Source: Nitrososphaerota archaeon (GTDB lineage: Archaea > Thermoproteota > Nitrososphaeria > Nitrososphaerales > CADDZS01). Taken from it: a stretch of 15,639 nt of DNA. Under the pieces are notes generated by a model. The model was not told the origin of the DNA. It saw only the letters and a list, made by a program, of their open reading frames with translations, and did not search any database. Both the position numbers and the translations under genes were made by a program. The DNA lies in assembly GCA_013288145.1 (NCBI GenBank), contig JABDCJ010000056.1, positions 1-15,639 on the forward strand, written 5' to 3'. Positions 1 to 7,101 of the stretch are shown one piece after another; positions within the stretch are counted from its first letter, which is position 1, and each line of letters opens with the position of its first letter.

Positions 1-813
1 AAAGAGAAAATGATGCTGATTTACTACACTTTCAAACGTGCTGTAAAGAAGTCTAGGCACAAGTTCAACCTTATCGAGTGGCTCGGTTGCCGACAAATAG
101 CTGTCATCTATTAAACAGAATGATCCCTGTACATTATCCATATGTCGCAACTCCATTACCTCGGCAATTTCTTTGCACATATCATAGTTCTCCAAACAAA
201 TTTCCAAAATTACTCGTACCGGAATACCTCGCTCCCTTAGTCCTTTGATTGCGCTCCTGTAATCGTCTATTTCAAAAAATTGCGCACCTGAAGCCTCAAC
301 AACTGCGTCAAAAGCTCTCCTTGTACTTTTGATGACGTCAAGGAAGAATTTGGTGGTCTCGACCAATCCTAGGACAGTGCCACTCCTGGGGACTGGACGG
401 TCAGTTTCGAGGGTTTTCCTGACATTGGGATCGAGAAACAGACTGTCTATTTTTCGAATCAATTCTGTTATGGGAAATGGTTTGATGAGGACAGAGTCAA
501 AGGCATTAGCGCAAGATTCTAAGCGATCTTCATCTGGCGCCGCTGCGAGCATCAATCGAGTGGTGGAATTTATTCTCTTGAGGATTCTTGCAGCCTCTAG
601 AACATCTACACCCCTCGAGCTCACTATCAAAACAACAGAACTCTCAAGTTGGATTCGACGATCAAGTGATTTATTCGCGGCAAGGAAATAATCGGCCAAA
701 TCCTCGATGCTGCGAAAGGTCGCCCCGACTTCGAGACCGATTCTGCCGAAATACTTTGTGTACATTTCGATAGCTTGTACGCTGTCGTGCAGGATGATGA
801 TTGGTCTTACCAA
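1..813 (-). CDS. Degenerate receiver domain fused to thaumarchaeal sensor-kinase input module (partial, runs off left edge)
   Basis: An open frame runs from about 856 to the left edge with no stop, giving 271 residues from the TTG at 813. Residues 3-125 have the alternating strand/helix layout of a response-regulator receiver: strand 1 is RPIIILHDS, and the end is SVLIKPFPITELIRKID with the conserved Lys-Pro (111-112). The phospho-acceptor Asp after strand 3 is missing (VVLIVSSRG) and strand 4 ends in Ala instead of Thr/Ser, so this is a pseudo-receiver. Residues 153-271, with ELRHMDNVQGSF and VPRLLYSTFESVV, match a region I recognise from thaumarchaeal PAS/histidine kinases, where ELRHLDGxKGNF-like and QLIYSNVKxIV-like segments occur. 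TTG 813 is preferred over ATG 765 because it keeps strand 1, and a GGTGA lies just upstream. A kinase or further input domain may follow beyond the edge. The role is probably signal sensing, but the output is not visible. Confidence 0.75.
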   Translation of the reverse strand, partial: MVRPIIILHDSVQAIEMYTKYFGRIGLEVGATFRSIEDLADYFLAANKSLDRRIQLESSVVLIVSSRGVDVLEAARILKRINSTTRLMLAAAPDEDRLESCANAFDSVLIKPFPITELIRKIDSLFLDPNVRKTLETDRPVPRSGTVLGLVETTKFFLDVIKSTRRAFDAVVEASGAQFFEIDDYRSAIKGLRERGIPVRVILEICLENYDMCKEIAEVMELRHMDNVQGSFCLIDDSYLSATEPLDKVELVPRLLYSTFESVVNQHHFLF

Positions 814-1143
814 TACCTCGTCACCACAGACAATATGAGAAAATCTCCCGGGTTAAGAAAAAGATTTGGACAGATCTTCACAGTATTGATTCGTAGAAAA
901 AAGTTGTGGAAAATAGTTTCGAGATCCCCGGACAGTATAGGATTAGGCCCGGGAGATTCTTTGGGATTTGGGTCTCCCATCTGAAGAAATGTATGTGGCA
1001 CAGGAGCTCCGGCGCGGAAAAAGACTGGACCCAAATTTCTCCTCCATCAATGTCGAAGCTGAAATACGAAGAATTTCCATTCTGTTCGAGGGCTTTCTCG
1101 CCCACCACACCCTTATTCTGCCGCGATTATTTGTCTTATGAAT
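814..1143. other. Intergenic stretch with a distant inverted repeat, no convincing gene
   Basis: Open frames exist on both strands here, but none shows a recognisable motif and they overlap each other antisense, so I do not call a gene. An 11-bp perfect inverted repeat (AATCTCCCGGG at 842-852 and CCCGGGAGATT at 948-958) lies upstream of the receiver-domain gene. Its arms are 95 bp apart, too far for a simple operator. It could be a looping site or chance. Confidence 0.4.
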
Positions 1144-1332
1144 TCAAAAATACGATCTTCTTCTCTTTTTTCTAAGCCTACTTCCGAGAAACTCCGCAAT
1201 CAATCCTGGGATTAGAAACCCCGCCAGGTAATAGAAGTTGAAATTCCCTCGGAACAAATCTGAAACTAGCAAGATCACGAACAATACAGCAAGTAGGACA
1301 CAAACCGAGATTAGAATTTGAATAAGTTTCAA
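1144..1332 (-). CDS. Small two-helix membrane protein, hypothetical
   Basis: This 62-residue protein starts at a TTG. It has a hydrophobic segment at about residues 5-26 (ISVCVLLAVLFVILLVSDLF) and a second at about 33-50 (YYLAGFLIPGLIAEFLG), and ends in a highly basic tail (RLRKKRRR). The basic C-terminus suggests a hairpin with its tail in the cytoplasm. I recognise no family. The two clean membrane segments and charge asymmetry favour a real gene, but its length makes this uncertain. It lies in the same direction as the larger genes to its right. Confidence 0.45.
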   Translation of the reverse strand: MKLIQILISVCVLLAVLFVILLVSDLFRGNFNFYYLAGFLIPGLIAEFLGSRLRKKRRRSYF

Positions 1333-1475
1333 AATAATTGATCTTCTTTCACACGCGACTTATTTTTAGGAAGCGTTTCTGCTTTGCCATTCATCACAAC
1401 AAGATGGAGAGGATGAACGGAGAACTTAGACCGTGACACAAATTTGAGAAAACTCGGAGAATCAGCTTGAAACTT

Positions 1476-2582
1476 TTAGGGGACCAGTCGGTTGTCCTGA
1501 TGACCTGTCACCACATGTACTCCAGCTACATCCGGCGAAACTGAAAGATTGGATGCAAATTCTCCTGTATCTGCGCCGAAGCTGAAATATGCAGGGAAAT
1601 TGGATAGTTGCCCGCTTGATTCGTTGACGTACCATAATGAAAGCGACGAGTTCATCTTGGTAAAAATCGTTCCGTAGCCGCAGCACGGACCTCCCCAGGC
1701 GAACTCTGCATCGTAGGAGAGGTAGCCGAGTACCAAACGATAGGGAGTGACGACTATTGCAGCGGATGAAATGTTTGGGATCATGAGACTCACGTTGTCA
1801 AACTCGTTGTTAGAATTAAAGATGTAAGAAGGCTCTCCCAATGACGAAAAGTAAAAACCAGCCGCCACGCCGTTCATATATACTTTCTTTACTGAAATTC
1901 CTAGGATCGCGCTTGTGGGGAGAGAGTAGGAGCTTATTCCACCATTATTCGTGTACACGAGCTCACCCTTGTCATCTTTCGAGACTTGTCCTAACCCCGC
2001 CGCGTCGTTCGTTGAGTTGCGGTCAGTCAGGTTAAACGCGAGATCTTTGTGAATGAGGTAAAGTGATTGTAGCGTGTCGAATGTTATAACATCCTGTAAC
2101 CAGTACGCTTGCGTGGTCGTGGAAGTGTTTACCATTAGCATTACATTTAGCTGAAGACTCGCTTCAAACAGAAAATCCGGTGGCAAAGATGAATTATGCG
2201 CCCCTATCGCACTGATTCTTGCTTCCGAGATCACTTGATCGGTTGAAATGATGTACGGTCTTATCGAGCCAGAAGAATTTTCGAGACCAAACGCGCCCAT
2301 TCCTGTCGGTGCTGACCTCGACTGATTTCTCAGAAAAGTTCTAAGAGTTCCCTGGTCGTAAACTGGATAAGCAGTATACGGGTTTGAAGAAATCGGCGTG
2401 ATTACTTCTATTGCAAGCGGCCCGATCAGAATTGCCATTACCAGAATCGCTGCGTTGCGTTTGAAGTGTGACCTTTTGACTCTGGGGCGCTCGGGGGCTA
2501 TAGTAGTTCTAGAGCGTCCGCAATTCGGACAGAATAGAGCGTCTGAGGGAAGCCTGGTTCCGCAATTTGTACAAAAAGGCAA
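1476..2582 (-). CDS. Membrane-anchored zinc-ribbon protein with large extracellular domain
   Basis: The 368-residue protein begins with a zinc ribbon: C4-x2-C7 and C18-x2-C21 (FCTNCG...FCPNCG). A basic linker (RPRVKRSHFKRN) follows, then one transmembrane segment at about residues 43-62 (AAILVMAILIGPLAIEVI). The remaining 300 or so residues are rich in Ser, Thr, Asn and aromatic residues and have many N-x-S/T sites, as expected outside the cell. The start is a TTG directly before the first Cys; GGAGG at 2589-2593, six bases upstream, supports it as a Shine-Dalgarno site. The architecture (cytoplasmic zinc ribbon, single helix, outer domain) recurs in archaeal surface proteins of unknown role. 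I recognise no named family in the outer domain and assign no function. A signalling or scaffold role is only a guess. Confidence 0.85.
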   Translation of the reverse strand: MPFCTNCGTRLPSDALFCPNCGRSRTTIAPERPRVKRSHFKRNAAILVMAILIGPLAIEVITPISSNPYTAYPVYDQGTLRTFLRNQSRSAPTGMGAFGLENSSGSIRPYIISTDQVISEARISAIGAHNSSLPPDFLFEASLQLNVMLMVNTSTTTQAYWLQDVITFDTLQSLYLIHKDLAFNLTDRNSTNDAAGLGQVSKDDKGELVYTNNGGISSYSLPTSAILGISVKKVYMNGVAAGFYFSSLGEPSYIFNSNNEFDNVSLMIPNISSAAIVVTPYRLVLGYLSYDAEFAWGGPCCGYGTIFTKMNSSLSLWYVNESSGQLSNFPAYFSFGADTGEFASNLSVSPDVAGVHVVTGHQDNRLVP

Positions 2583-2588
2583 GGTAAT

Positions 2589-2593
2589 CCTCC
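2589..2593 (-). promoter_or_regulatory. Shine-Dalgarno site of the zinc-ribbon surface protein
   Basis: GGAGG on the minus strand is six bases before the TTG at 2582. It decides the choice of that unusual start and implies a leadered transcript. Confidence 0.6.
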
Positions 2594-2802
2594 AACTTAG
2601 TGTATTGAGTGCTCTACTGAAAATACTCAGTAGTATAGAAAATTATTATTCTGAATGAACAAATCTGGATTCGCGAATTTGAAGAATATTGATTTCCGCA
2701 AATCATCATTAAGAATCTTCGACAAGTACTCAAGTGGATGGAGCAGTGCAATAATGGTCAAATTTACGCCCGGTAATCTTCAATCGTCTATAGGCTTTTT
2801 TT

Positions 2803-4125
2803 CTAGCCAGAGGGGGTTGCGTTTTCTAACGCCGCCACGATCAAAGTTGATCTCTCCGAGTCCGACCGAACGTAGCGAACAAATTCCTCGATTTCGGACA
2901 GACCATAGTTGAAGCTGACGCCATAAGATTTGTTGCCGAAGGCCCTTATCTTCACGTTGATCAATCCCTTAGGCGTGAGCGTTTTCGAGATTTCTCCAGA
3001 GAGAATTGATATGACGGGGTGGAGGACTATTTCCCCGTCGAACCCTCTGCTCCCACGCAAGTGATCGAGGTCAGGAGATCCAGCCAAGGGAAAACTTTCA
3101 GCGTTCTCGAGAACGAATTTGGAGTCTTTCTTGCCCGGCACCTTGTACATCGTATCGAAGCGGATCTGCTTAACGTCAGTCTTCAAGTTCAATCCGAGGT
3201 CTTGAACAAGCGCCTGACTTATCAGGGGTATATCTTCCTCCATGTCTTTGAGAAGTTCTTCTGAATTCTCGAAGGGACTATCGTCGTAGCCGTGTCCGAT
3301 GTGCAGGGTTCTGCCATAATCCTCCTCGTAAGCTAGAATCTGAATCCGCCCCTTCCGTATGTTGGGAAGGTGACGACGAGACTGAGATAGTGATGCGCTC
3401 TCTATAGCAGCTGCCTCCACCTCGCTCGGCGGAATGAGATCTGGACTAACCGCTGAGTTAAAAGCAAACCTCCACTGTTTTTCGGAGAATCCCCTTTTTT
3501 CAAGTGCCCTCCAAAGATTGTCATAATCGTACACCTTTCTATTGAATTCGACTACCAGGTTGAAAGCGAAAAGCTGTCCAGATTTTCCCGCCATCTCATC
3601 CATGGAGGGCAGAACTATCTTTGTTCGAGGAGTCCCCATACAGACCTCAGCGGACTCCGGCGTCACGGACGTAACTTGGAACCTATGAGGCTTGTCCTGT
3701 AGCATCAGTAAGATTACAGAGCCCTTCCAGAGCGGCTTGTCTTCTATCCACGAAAGAAGCCAATCACTATCAAACTCTAAGTTTTCAGGCATTCCATCCA
3801 GTGGTTGCAATTCTATGGCAGTCGCAAACGGTGGATGCTCCTCGACTTTAGAGATGAAAATAGTATCTGAAATTTGAACCCGCAATAGGTCCCGTGCTAT
3901 GCCGTCGATTTGTACCTTTACTGGATCCATACTCTCGTCTCTTTGATGCAACAACGAAAACTTGGCGTAGCTCACCTCGCCGGTCGGACTCTCCATCCGC
4001 AGCAAGTCCCCGGGTTGGAGATTCAGAATCTTAGAGTCCTCTTCGCAGATTCTGGCGACACCGCGAAAAACGTCTATCGGTCTTGCTTCCGCAACAAATC
4101 TAGCTAACGAATTTACAGGTGGCAA
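2803..4125 (-). CDS. Cdc48/VAT N-domain protein without AAA+ ATPase modules
   Basis: The first third of this 440-residue protein matches the substrate-binding N-terminal region of archaeal Cdc48/VAT. Residues 8-95 resemble the double-psi barrel (VAEARPIDVFRGVARI, NLQPGDLLRMES, VQIDGIARDLLRVQISDTIF). Residues 103-172 resemble the second N subdomain, with the hairpin KPLWKGSVILLM followed by HRFQVTSVTPESAEVCMGT. In true Cdc48 two AAA+ modules would follow, but here there is no Walker A, Walker B or second region of homology. Residues 175-440 are an acidic, soluble region I do not recognise. The protein may bind the same partners as Cdc48 and act as an adaptor or competitor; that is inference. 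The start is TTG 4125. An in-frame stop lies upstream and no ATG precedes the domain, so this is the earliest usable start. A TAAGTATTAAG element (4160-4170) could be its TATA box. Confidence 0.8.
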   Translation of the reverse strand: MPPVNSLARFVAEARPIDVFRGVARICEEDSKILNLQPGDLLRMESPTGEVSYAKFSLLHQRDESMDPVKVQIDGIARDLLRVQISDTIFISKVEEHPPFATAIELQPLDGMPENLEFDSDWLLSWIEDKPLWKGSVILLMLQDKPHRFQVTSVTPESAEVCMGTPRTKIVLPSMDEMAGKSGQLFAFNLVVEFNRKVYDYDNLWRALEKRGFSEKQWRFAFNSAVSPDLIPPSEVEAAAIESASLSQSRRHLPNIRKGRIQILAYEEDYGRTLHIGHGYDDSPFENSEELLKDMEEDIPLISQALVQDLGLNLKTDVKQIRFDTMYKVPGKKDSKFVLENAESFPLAGSPDLDHLRGSRGFDGEIVLHPVISILSGEISKTLTPKGLINVKIRAFGNKSYGVSFNYGLSEIEEFVRYVRSDSERSTLIVAALENATPSG

Positions 4126-4236
4126 GCGAACGTACTCTTCCTCACAGCGGGTTTCTTGTCTTAATACTTATCACGGATTGTAAAGTGTTTCAGAAACCTA
4201 CGGTCACGACGTAAGGCAGTATCGGATATGATCGCA

Positions 4237-4255
4237 TTGGCTGTCATTTAGCCAA
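4237..4255. repeat. 6-bp stem-loop at the end of a small membrane protein gene
   Basis: TTGGCT and AGCCAA are perfect inverted arms around a 7-base loop. The element overlaps the stop region of the 4248-4523 gene and lies ahead of the Cdc48-N gene, so it could separate their transcripts. It may also be chance. Confidence 0.3.
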
Positions 4256-4523
4256 CGGAATCAACATTCAAAAAAGATATTTTCCTGACGGTTGTTTCGT
4301 GCTGGGTGATGACCGTTCTCCCGTGTTTCAGATACGTCGAGATTAGGATCAAAAGACCGGAAATCACAACTATCAAAAGAACGAAACCAAAGATGTTATC
4401 GCAACTATTGGTGTAATTTGACTCAACGCAATAGGACGGGTAAATGTCAGTAGCCCAAAAAAAGTCTCCGAAGCCAACCAAGATTGTGATGGCTGAGAAA
4501 AATGCGATAGCTAGTTTCAACAA
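4248..4523 (-). CDS. Small two-helix membrane protein, hypothetical
   Basis: This 91-residue protein has transmembrane segments at about residues 4-23 (LAIAFFSAITILVGFGDFFW) and 44-64 (FGFVLLIVVISGLLILIS). The loop between them has two Cys (SYCVES, NSCDN) and an N-x-T site, suggesting an outside loop that could form a disulfide. The C-terminus is polar with several basic residues (KHGRTVI, TVRKIS). Two adjacent TTG codons could serve as start. I recognise no family. It points the same way as the Cdc48-N gene with about 120 bp between them, so co-transcription is possible but not shown. Confidence 0.6.
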   Translation of the reverse strand: MLKLAIAFFSAITILVGFGDFFWATDIYPSYCVESNYTNSCDNIFGFVLLIVVISGLLILISTYLKHGRTVITQHETTVRKISFLNVDSVG

Positions 4524-4598
4524 GACCTACGCTTGACAGTTCAAGATTGTCGGCGCAAAAAATTCAGGGTGAGTTTCTATTAATCGTTACTGAAATAA

Positions 4599-4721
4599 GC
4601 TAGAAAAAGAGACGACAAGTTTGCAGTGGTTGACTCGAGCAAAATGGCAATTCCACTATACCAGAAACTCGGCTTCAGAGAATACTGTAAGATTGGAAAT
4701 TACTCAGGAAGATTCAAATGA
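4599..4721 (+). pseudogene. C-terminal remnant of a GNAT N-acetyltransferase
   Basis: After a stop at 4596-4598 the frame reads about 40 residues, including VVDSSKMAIPLYQKLGF then REYCKIGNYSGRF and a TGA at 4719-4721. The run A-x-x-LYxKLGFREY followed by a tyrosine-containing turn is the hallmark C-terminal end of GNAT acetyltransferases, where the Tyr/LGF region forms the last helix and strand near acetyl-CoA. The acetyl-CoA-binding R/Q-x-x-G-x-G/A motif and everything before it are missing: upstream sequence has stops in this frame. I read it as the tail of a deleted gene rather than a functional small protein. Its substrate cannot be inferred. Confidence 0.6.
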
Positions 4722-4864
4722 GAATGCGGATTCTATCCGAATAACCCTTTGAAAGACTCGGGTTCGATTCCTTAATTCGATGGTGTGCTAATAGATGCGC
4801 CTGGCCTCTCAAGGAAAAGATCGATTCGTTCAAATCGGAGATGTCTCAAAATAAGGCGTAAGAA

Positions 4865-5101
4865 ATGATTGTATCTTTCGTATGCAATATTTGCGTGTAC
4901 GAAACGAAGTACAGTCTCTCTTTCAGAGGGACGGAACGATCATGGCAAGACCTTCAAGCTCATATGAAATCTGTGCATAACATTTCTGATCCTAAGCATT
5001 ACAATTTCCACAAACGAGATCAATTCGCGAGGATTTCCAGAACCAAAAGCTCGAGTGGTGGTATCGGTAGCGGAGACAGCAAATCCAACCACTCAAAATG
5101 A
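4865..5101 (+). CDS. Small C2H2-like zinc-finger protein
   Basis: This 78-residue protein starts with ATG. It contains C7-x2-C10 (VCNICVYE) and, after 22 residues, H33-x4-H38 (LQAHMKSVHN), a C2H2-like arrangement with a longer than classical spacing and a Leu three residues before the first His, as in zinc-finger helices. The rest is basic and Ser/Gly-rich (SRTKSSSGGIGSGDSKSN), a disordered tail. Small C2H2 proteins of this sort occur in archaea, usually as presumed nucleic-acid-binding proteins. Function here is inferred from the motif only. It lies downstream of the GNAT remnant and is followed by a region with no clear gene. Confidence 0.55.
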   Translation: MIVSFVCNICVYETKYSLSFRGTERSWQDLQAHMKSVHNISDPKHYNFHKRDQFARISRTKSSSGGIGSGDSKSNHSK

Positions 5102-5198
5102 GAGGTGCGCTCTAATGAACCGTATAGAATCCATGACTCGCTTGACGAAACAGAACCCTTCGAAGGCTTACTTCGACCAGAACGGATCAAAGCGTTGA

Positions 5199-5238
5199 GG
5201 TCAGGAATTAAACACGATAAAGTCCGGTCAGAAATTAA
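5199..5238. repeat. Imperfect direct repeat, GGTCAGGAATTAA / GGTCAGAAATTAA
   Basis: Two 13-base copies at 5199-5211 and 5226-5238 differ at one base and are spaced 27 bp start to start. They lie upstream of the 5351-5749 membrane protein. They may be regulator half-sites or chance. Confidence 0.35.
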
Positions 5239-5308
5239 TCATAGAACCTCAGAAATCCTAGTGATTTGACCATTAAGTACAGTTCATGTCCTGAGATGTA
5301 AAAAGAAC

Positions 5309-5749
5309 CTGATAATTCAACAAATAATAGCGATTGCAGTTCTCGCGATAGTGTTTGTTATAGCTGGTGCCTTCATCTGGACGGCGCCAAATTCTAAACA
5401 AAACTCTGTTCTTTTGCCGGTGAAGAAATCTCGATCCGAGATTTACAAAATACTGTATTTGTTTGCGATTATGATTATCATAACAACAGTTGCTTTCGCT
5501 CACATTCAAGCGTACTCTCCAAATGCGCAATTATCAAGCGAAGAAGTCTTCCTTACGCTTTCCTCTCTTTTCTTGTTATATTCTCTTGTGCCTTGGGGCA
5601 TGTTCCCTTTACCGTCGCTCTTCTACGTTGGATTAATTTACACGCTCGTGTATTGGAGTTTTGATCTATACTTTCTTGGTTATACATTCAAGTTGCTAAT
5701 TCGCAATGTTCCGGGACGGAGTCAACTGACGAATTTGACGACTCTTTAG
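5309..5749 (+). CDS. Multi-helix membrane protein with unclear start
   Basis: The frame holds three to four membrane segments: one near the start (IIAIAVLAIVFVIAGAFIW), one at 5455-5520 (ILYLFAIMIIITTVAFAHI), one at 5545-5610 (VFLTLSSLFLLYSLVPWGMF) and one at 5620-5690 (FYVGLIYTLVYWSFDLYFLG). The first ATG/GTG/TTG in frame is GTG 5351, which would cut the first helix in half. Coding character continues upstream, with KKNL in front of the helix, a natural positive-inside start. No standard start codon exists between the TGA at 5267 and 5351. CTG 5309 or another rare codon may be used, or the true start was lost. I give 5309 as a tentative 5' end. No family recognised. Confidence 0.5.
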   Translation: MIIQQIIAIAVLAIVFVIAGAFIWTAPNSKQNSVLLPVKKSRSEIYKILYLFAIMIIITTVAFAHIQAYSPNAQLSSEEVFLTLSSLFLLYSLVPWGMFPLPSLFYVGLIYTLVYWSFDLYFLGYTFKLLIRNVPGRSQLTNLTTL

Positions 5750-5805
5750 GTTAGCGAACCATCGATTTGTTACAAGAAGATTTTTTACCGGATGCCATCT
5801 AAGAC

Positions 5806-5836
5806 GTTACAGAACCCTTACTTTTGTTCTGGTAAC
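5806..5836. terminator. Stem-loop between convergent genes, candidate bidirectional terminator
   Basis: GTTACAGAAC (5806-5815) pairs with GTTCTGGTAAC (5826-5836), giving ten pairs with one bulged base and a 10-base loop. A second pair of perfect 9-base arms, ATTTGTTAC (5765-5773) and GTAACAAAT (5832-5840), competes for the right arm. Between them is TTTTTT at 5781-5786. The site sits between the converging genes ending at 5749 and 5893. A 9-base direct repeat TGGGACATG occurs at 5841 and 5869. Confidence 0.4.
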
Positions 5837-5892
5837 AAATTGGGACATGGAAAAAGGTGTTAACTAGTGGGACATGAGATCCGGGTCAAGTT

Positions 5893-6207
5893 TTACTTAA
5901 TTTCGGCTGAAATCCGATGCTCGTTTTCCTTTGATTCCTTATGCTTTTGAGAGGCAAAATAGAGGAAAATTTCCGAAACAACAAATCCCAAAACAATTAA
6001 CCAGGCGTTCTGATTCGTATATGATAGATATTGAAAGAGAGCCGTATCAACTGAACCCACAATTAGCGCCATTATTCCCCAGCGCGTGTACAAGTACCCT
6101 CTTTCGGAAGATGGCTCTGAGGCTTTCAGTCCAGTTCCCTTTCCACAGTTGTTACAGTAGATCGTGTTTTCGTCAAGCAATAGTTGTCCGCAGTGAGGAC
6201 AGTTCAA
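5893..6207 (-). CDS. Zinc-ribbon membrane protein
   Basis: The 104-residue protein opens with C3-x2-C6 and C18-x2-C21 (NCPHCG, YCNNCGKG), a rubredoxin-like zinc ribbon. A short polar linker follows, then two membrane segments at about residues 41-60 (TRWGIMALIVGSVDTALFQY) and 68-86 (AWLIVLGFVVSEIFLYFAS), and a charged tail (KHKESKENEHR). The TTG start is directly before the first Cys, as in the larger zinc-ribbon protein at 1476-2582. Both ends of the chain would be cytoplasmic. This is a common archaeal architecture of unknown function. Confidence 0.75.
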   Translation of the reverse strand: MNCPHCGQLLLDENTIYCNNCGKGTGLKASEPSSERGYLYTRWGIMALIVGSVDTALFQYLSYTNQNAWLIVLGFVVSEIFLYFASQKHKESKENEHRISAEIK

Positions 6208-6501
6208 GTCGAAATAATGGAAAATGAGAGAGATTGTCTAATAGACTTTCTTTCCAAAAAAGGAGAAATTTAGGTTATGTTAGTTTAGGTACTTTCAAGT
6301 CTTCGTAAGCCGATCAATTTTCTGCCGAAGTCCGCGAATTTTTTCGCGTCAAAATTCGTCAGCTAGTTTTGCGATGCTAATTTCTTCGGTAGTATTGACG
6401 TTCAGCAGAAAGTATCTCTGCTTTTGTCTTCAAGACACAACACGATATTTTCGACACAAAGGCTTCCAAGAATAGTATCTAGGTATTTAGCGAATAGAAG
6501 A
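6208..6501. other. Gene-free stretch with a possible decayed minus-strand coding fragment
   Basis: On the minus strand, 6429-6295 reads a protein-like frame (RYFLLNVNTTEEISIAKLAD, then EF), a TGA at 6349-6351, and a second helical piece in the same frame (REKIRGLRQKIDRLTKT). There is no start codon before it and upstream reading breaks. A short inverted repeat, CGCGAA-TTTT-TTCGCG, lies at 6333-6348 just after the internal stop. This may be gene debris but could be chance. Confidence 0.25.
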
Positions 6502-7101
6502 CTACCTGTCCTCATATTTCCATGCTCGAAAGTAGAGAGACCTGATTTTCTTTTCCAACTTTAAGATATTTCTCGCTCCTTTTCTCGTCATTGCGTATAC
6601 CGCTTTTAGGTCCTCGTCTGCAAGTGGAAGTTCCAGAAACTCAGCAGTCAAATAATCAGCCAAGACATTGGTATCTGAGTGAGAGAGCCAAGGTTTGGTC
6701 ACGTGGGTCAATCCATCAAAAATAGCGAGGGTTGCATTTACAAGAAAGTTATGGATCCCCACATTTTGAACAAGTCCAAAAATTCTTTCAAGGTCAATTG
6801 CAACCCCGCGATAAGCGGCGGTGAAATAAGAGGCTGAATAGTCCTCCATGAAAAGTATGTCGCGCTTTCCTTCTTTTGCAATCTCCCAACTCTTTATGAT
6901 ACTTTGATACTCTTCCGCGTTACAAATTAGTAACTCAAATTGTGGCACGACTTCTTTCAGCGTATTCTGAGCAAAGGACTTGCATTGTGTACCCAGGTCT
7001 AAGACAAAAGCAAACGAACTGGAATCTTTCTCGCCTCTGAGCACCTCCTCAAACCGAATAGCGAGTTCATCCCACCTGGAAATTTCCGAAGTTCCCGGCA
7101 T
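6502..7101 (-). CDS. Hypothetical soluble protein, 199 residues
   Basis: The frame starts at an ATG and encodes a predominantly helical, acidic soluble protein with no membrane segment, signal peptide or Cys cluster. The C-terminal third (DEDLKAVYAMTRKGARNILK and following) is a charged helix. I recognise no domain or catalytic motif, and composition and length alone support it as real. A CAATAATAG element about 30-40 bp before the ATG might be its promoter. Flanking genes in the same direction are separated by about 300 bp on each side, so it is probably a single-gene transcript. Confidence 0.65.
   Translation of the reverse strand: MPGTSEISRWDELAIRFEEVLRGEKDSSSFAFVLDLGTQCKSFAQNTLKEVVPQFELLICNAEEYQSIIKSWEIAKEGKRDILFMEDYSASYFTAAYRGVAIDLERIFGLVQNVGIHNFLVNATLAIFDGLTHVTKPWLSHSDTNVLADYLTAEFLELPLADEDLKAVYAMTRKGARNILKLEKKIRSLYFRAWKYEDR

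Noticed and set aside
807..1175. Several overlapping open frames on both strands
   Set aside because: They overlap antisense to each other and show no motif or hydrophobic pattern typical of the neighbours.
2398..2912. Plus-strand frames opposite the zinc-ribbon protein and in the gap after it
   Set aside because: Antisense shadows of strong minus-strand genes, with no own motif.
4761..4771. GGTTCGATTCC, identical to a tRNA B-box (T-arm)
   Set aside because: The flanking T-stem pairs poorly and no D-arm, anticodon arm or acceptor stem can be built upstream. Probably chance; at most a trace of a tRNA-linked att site.
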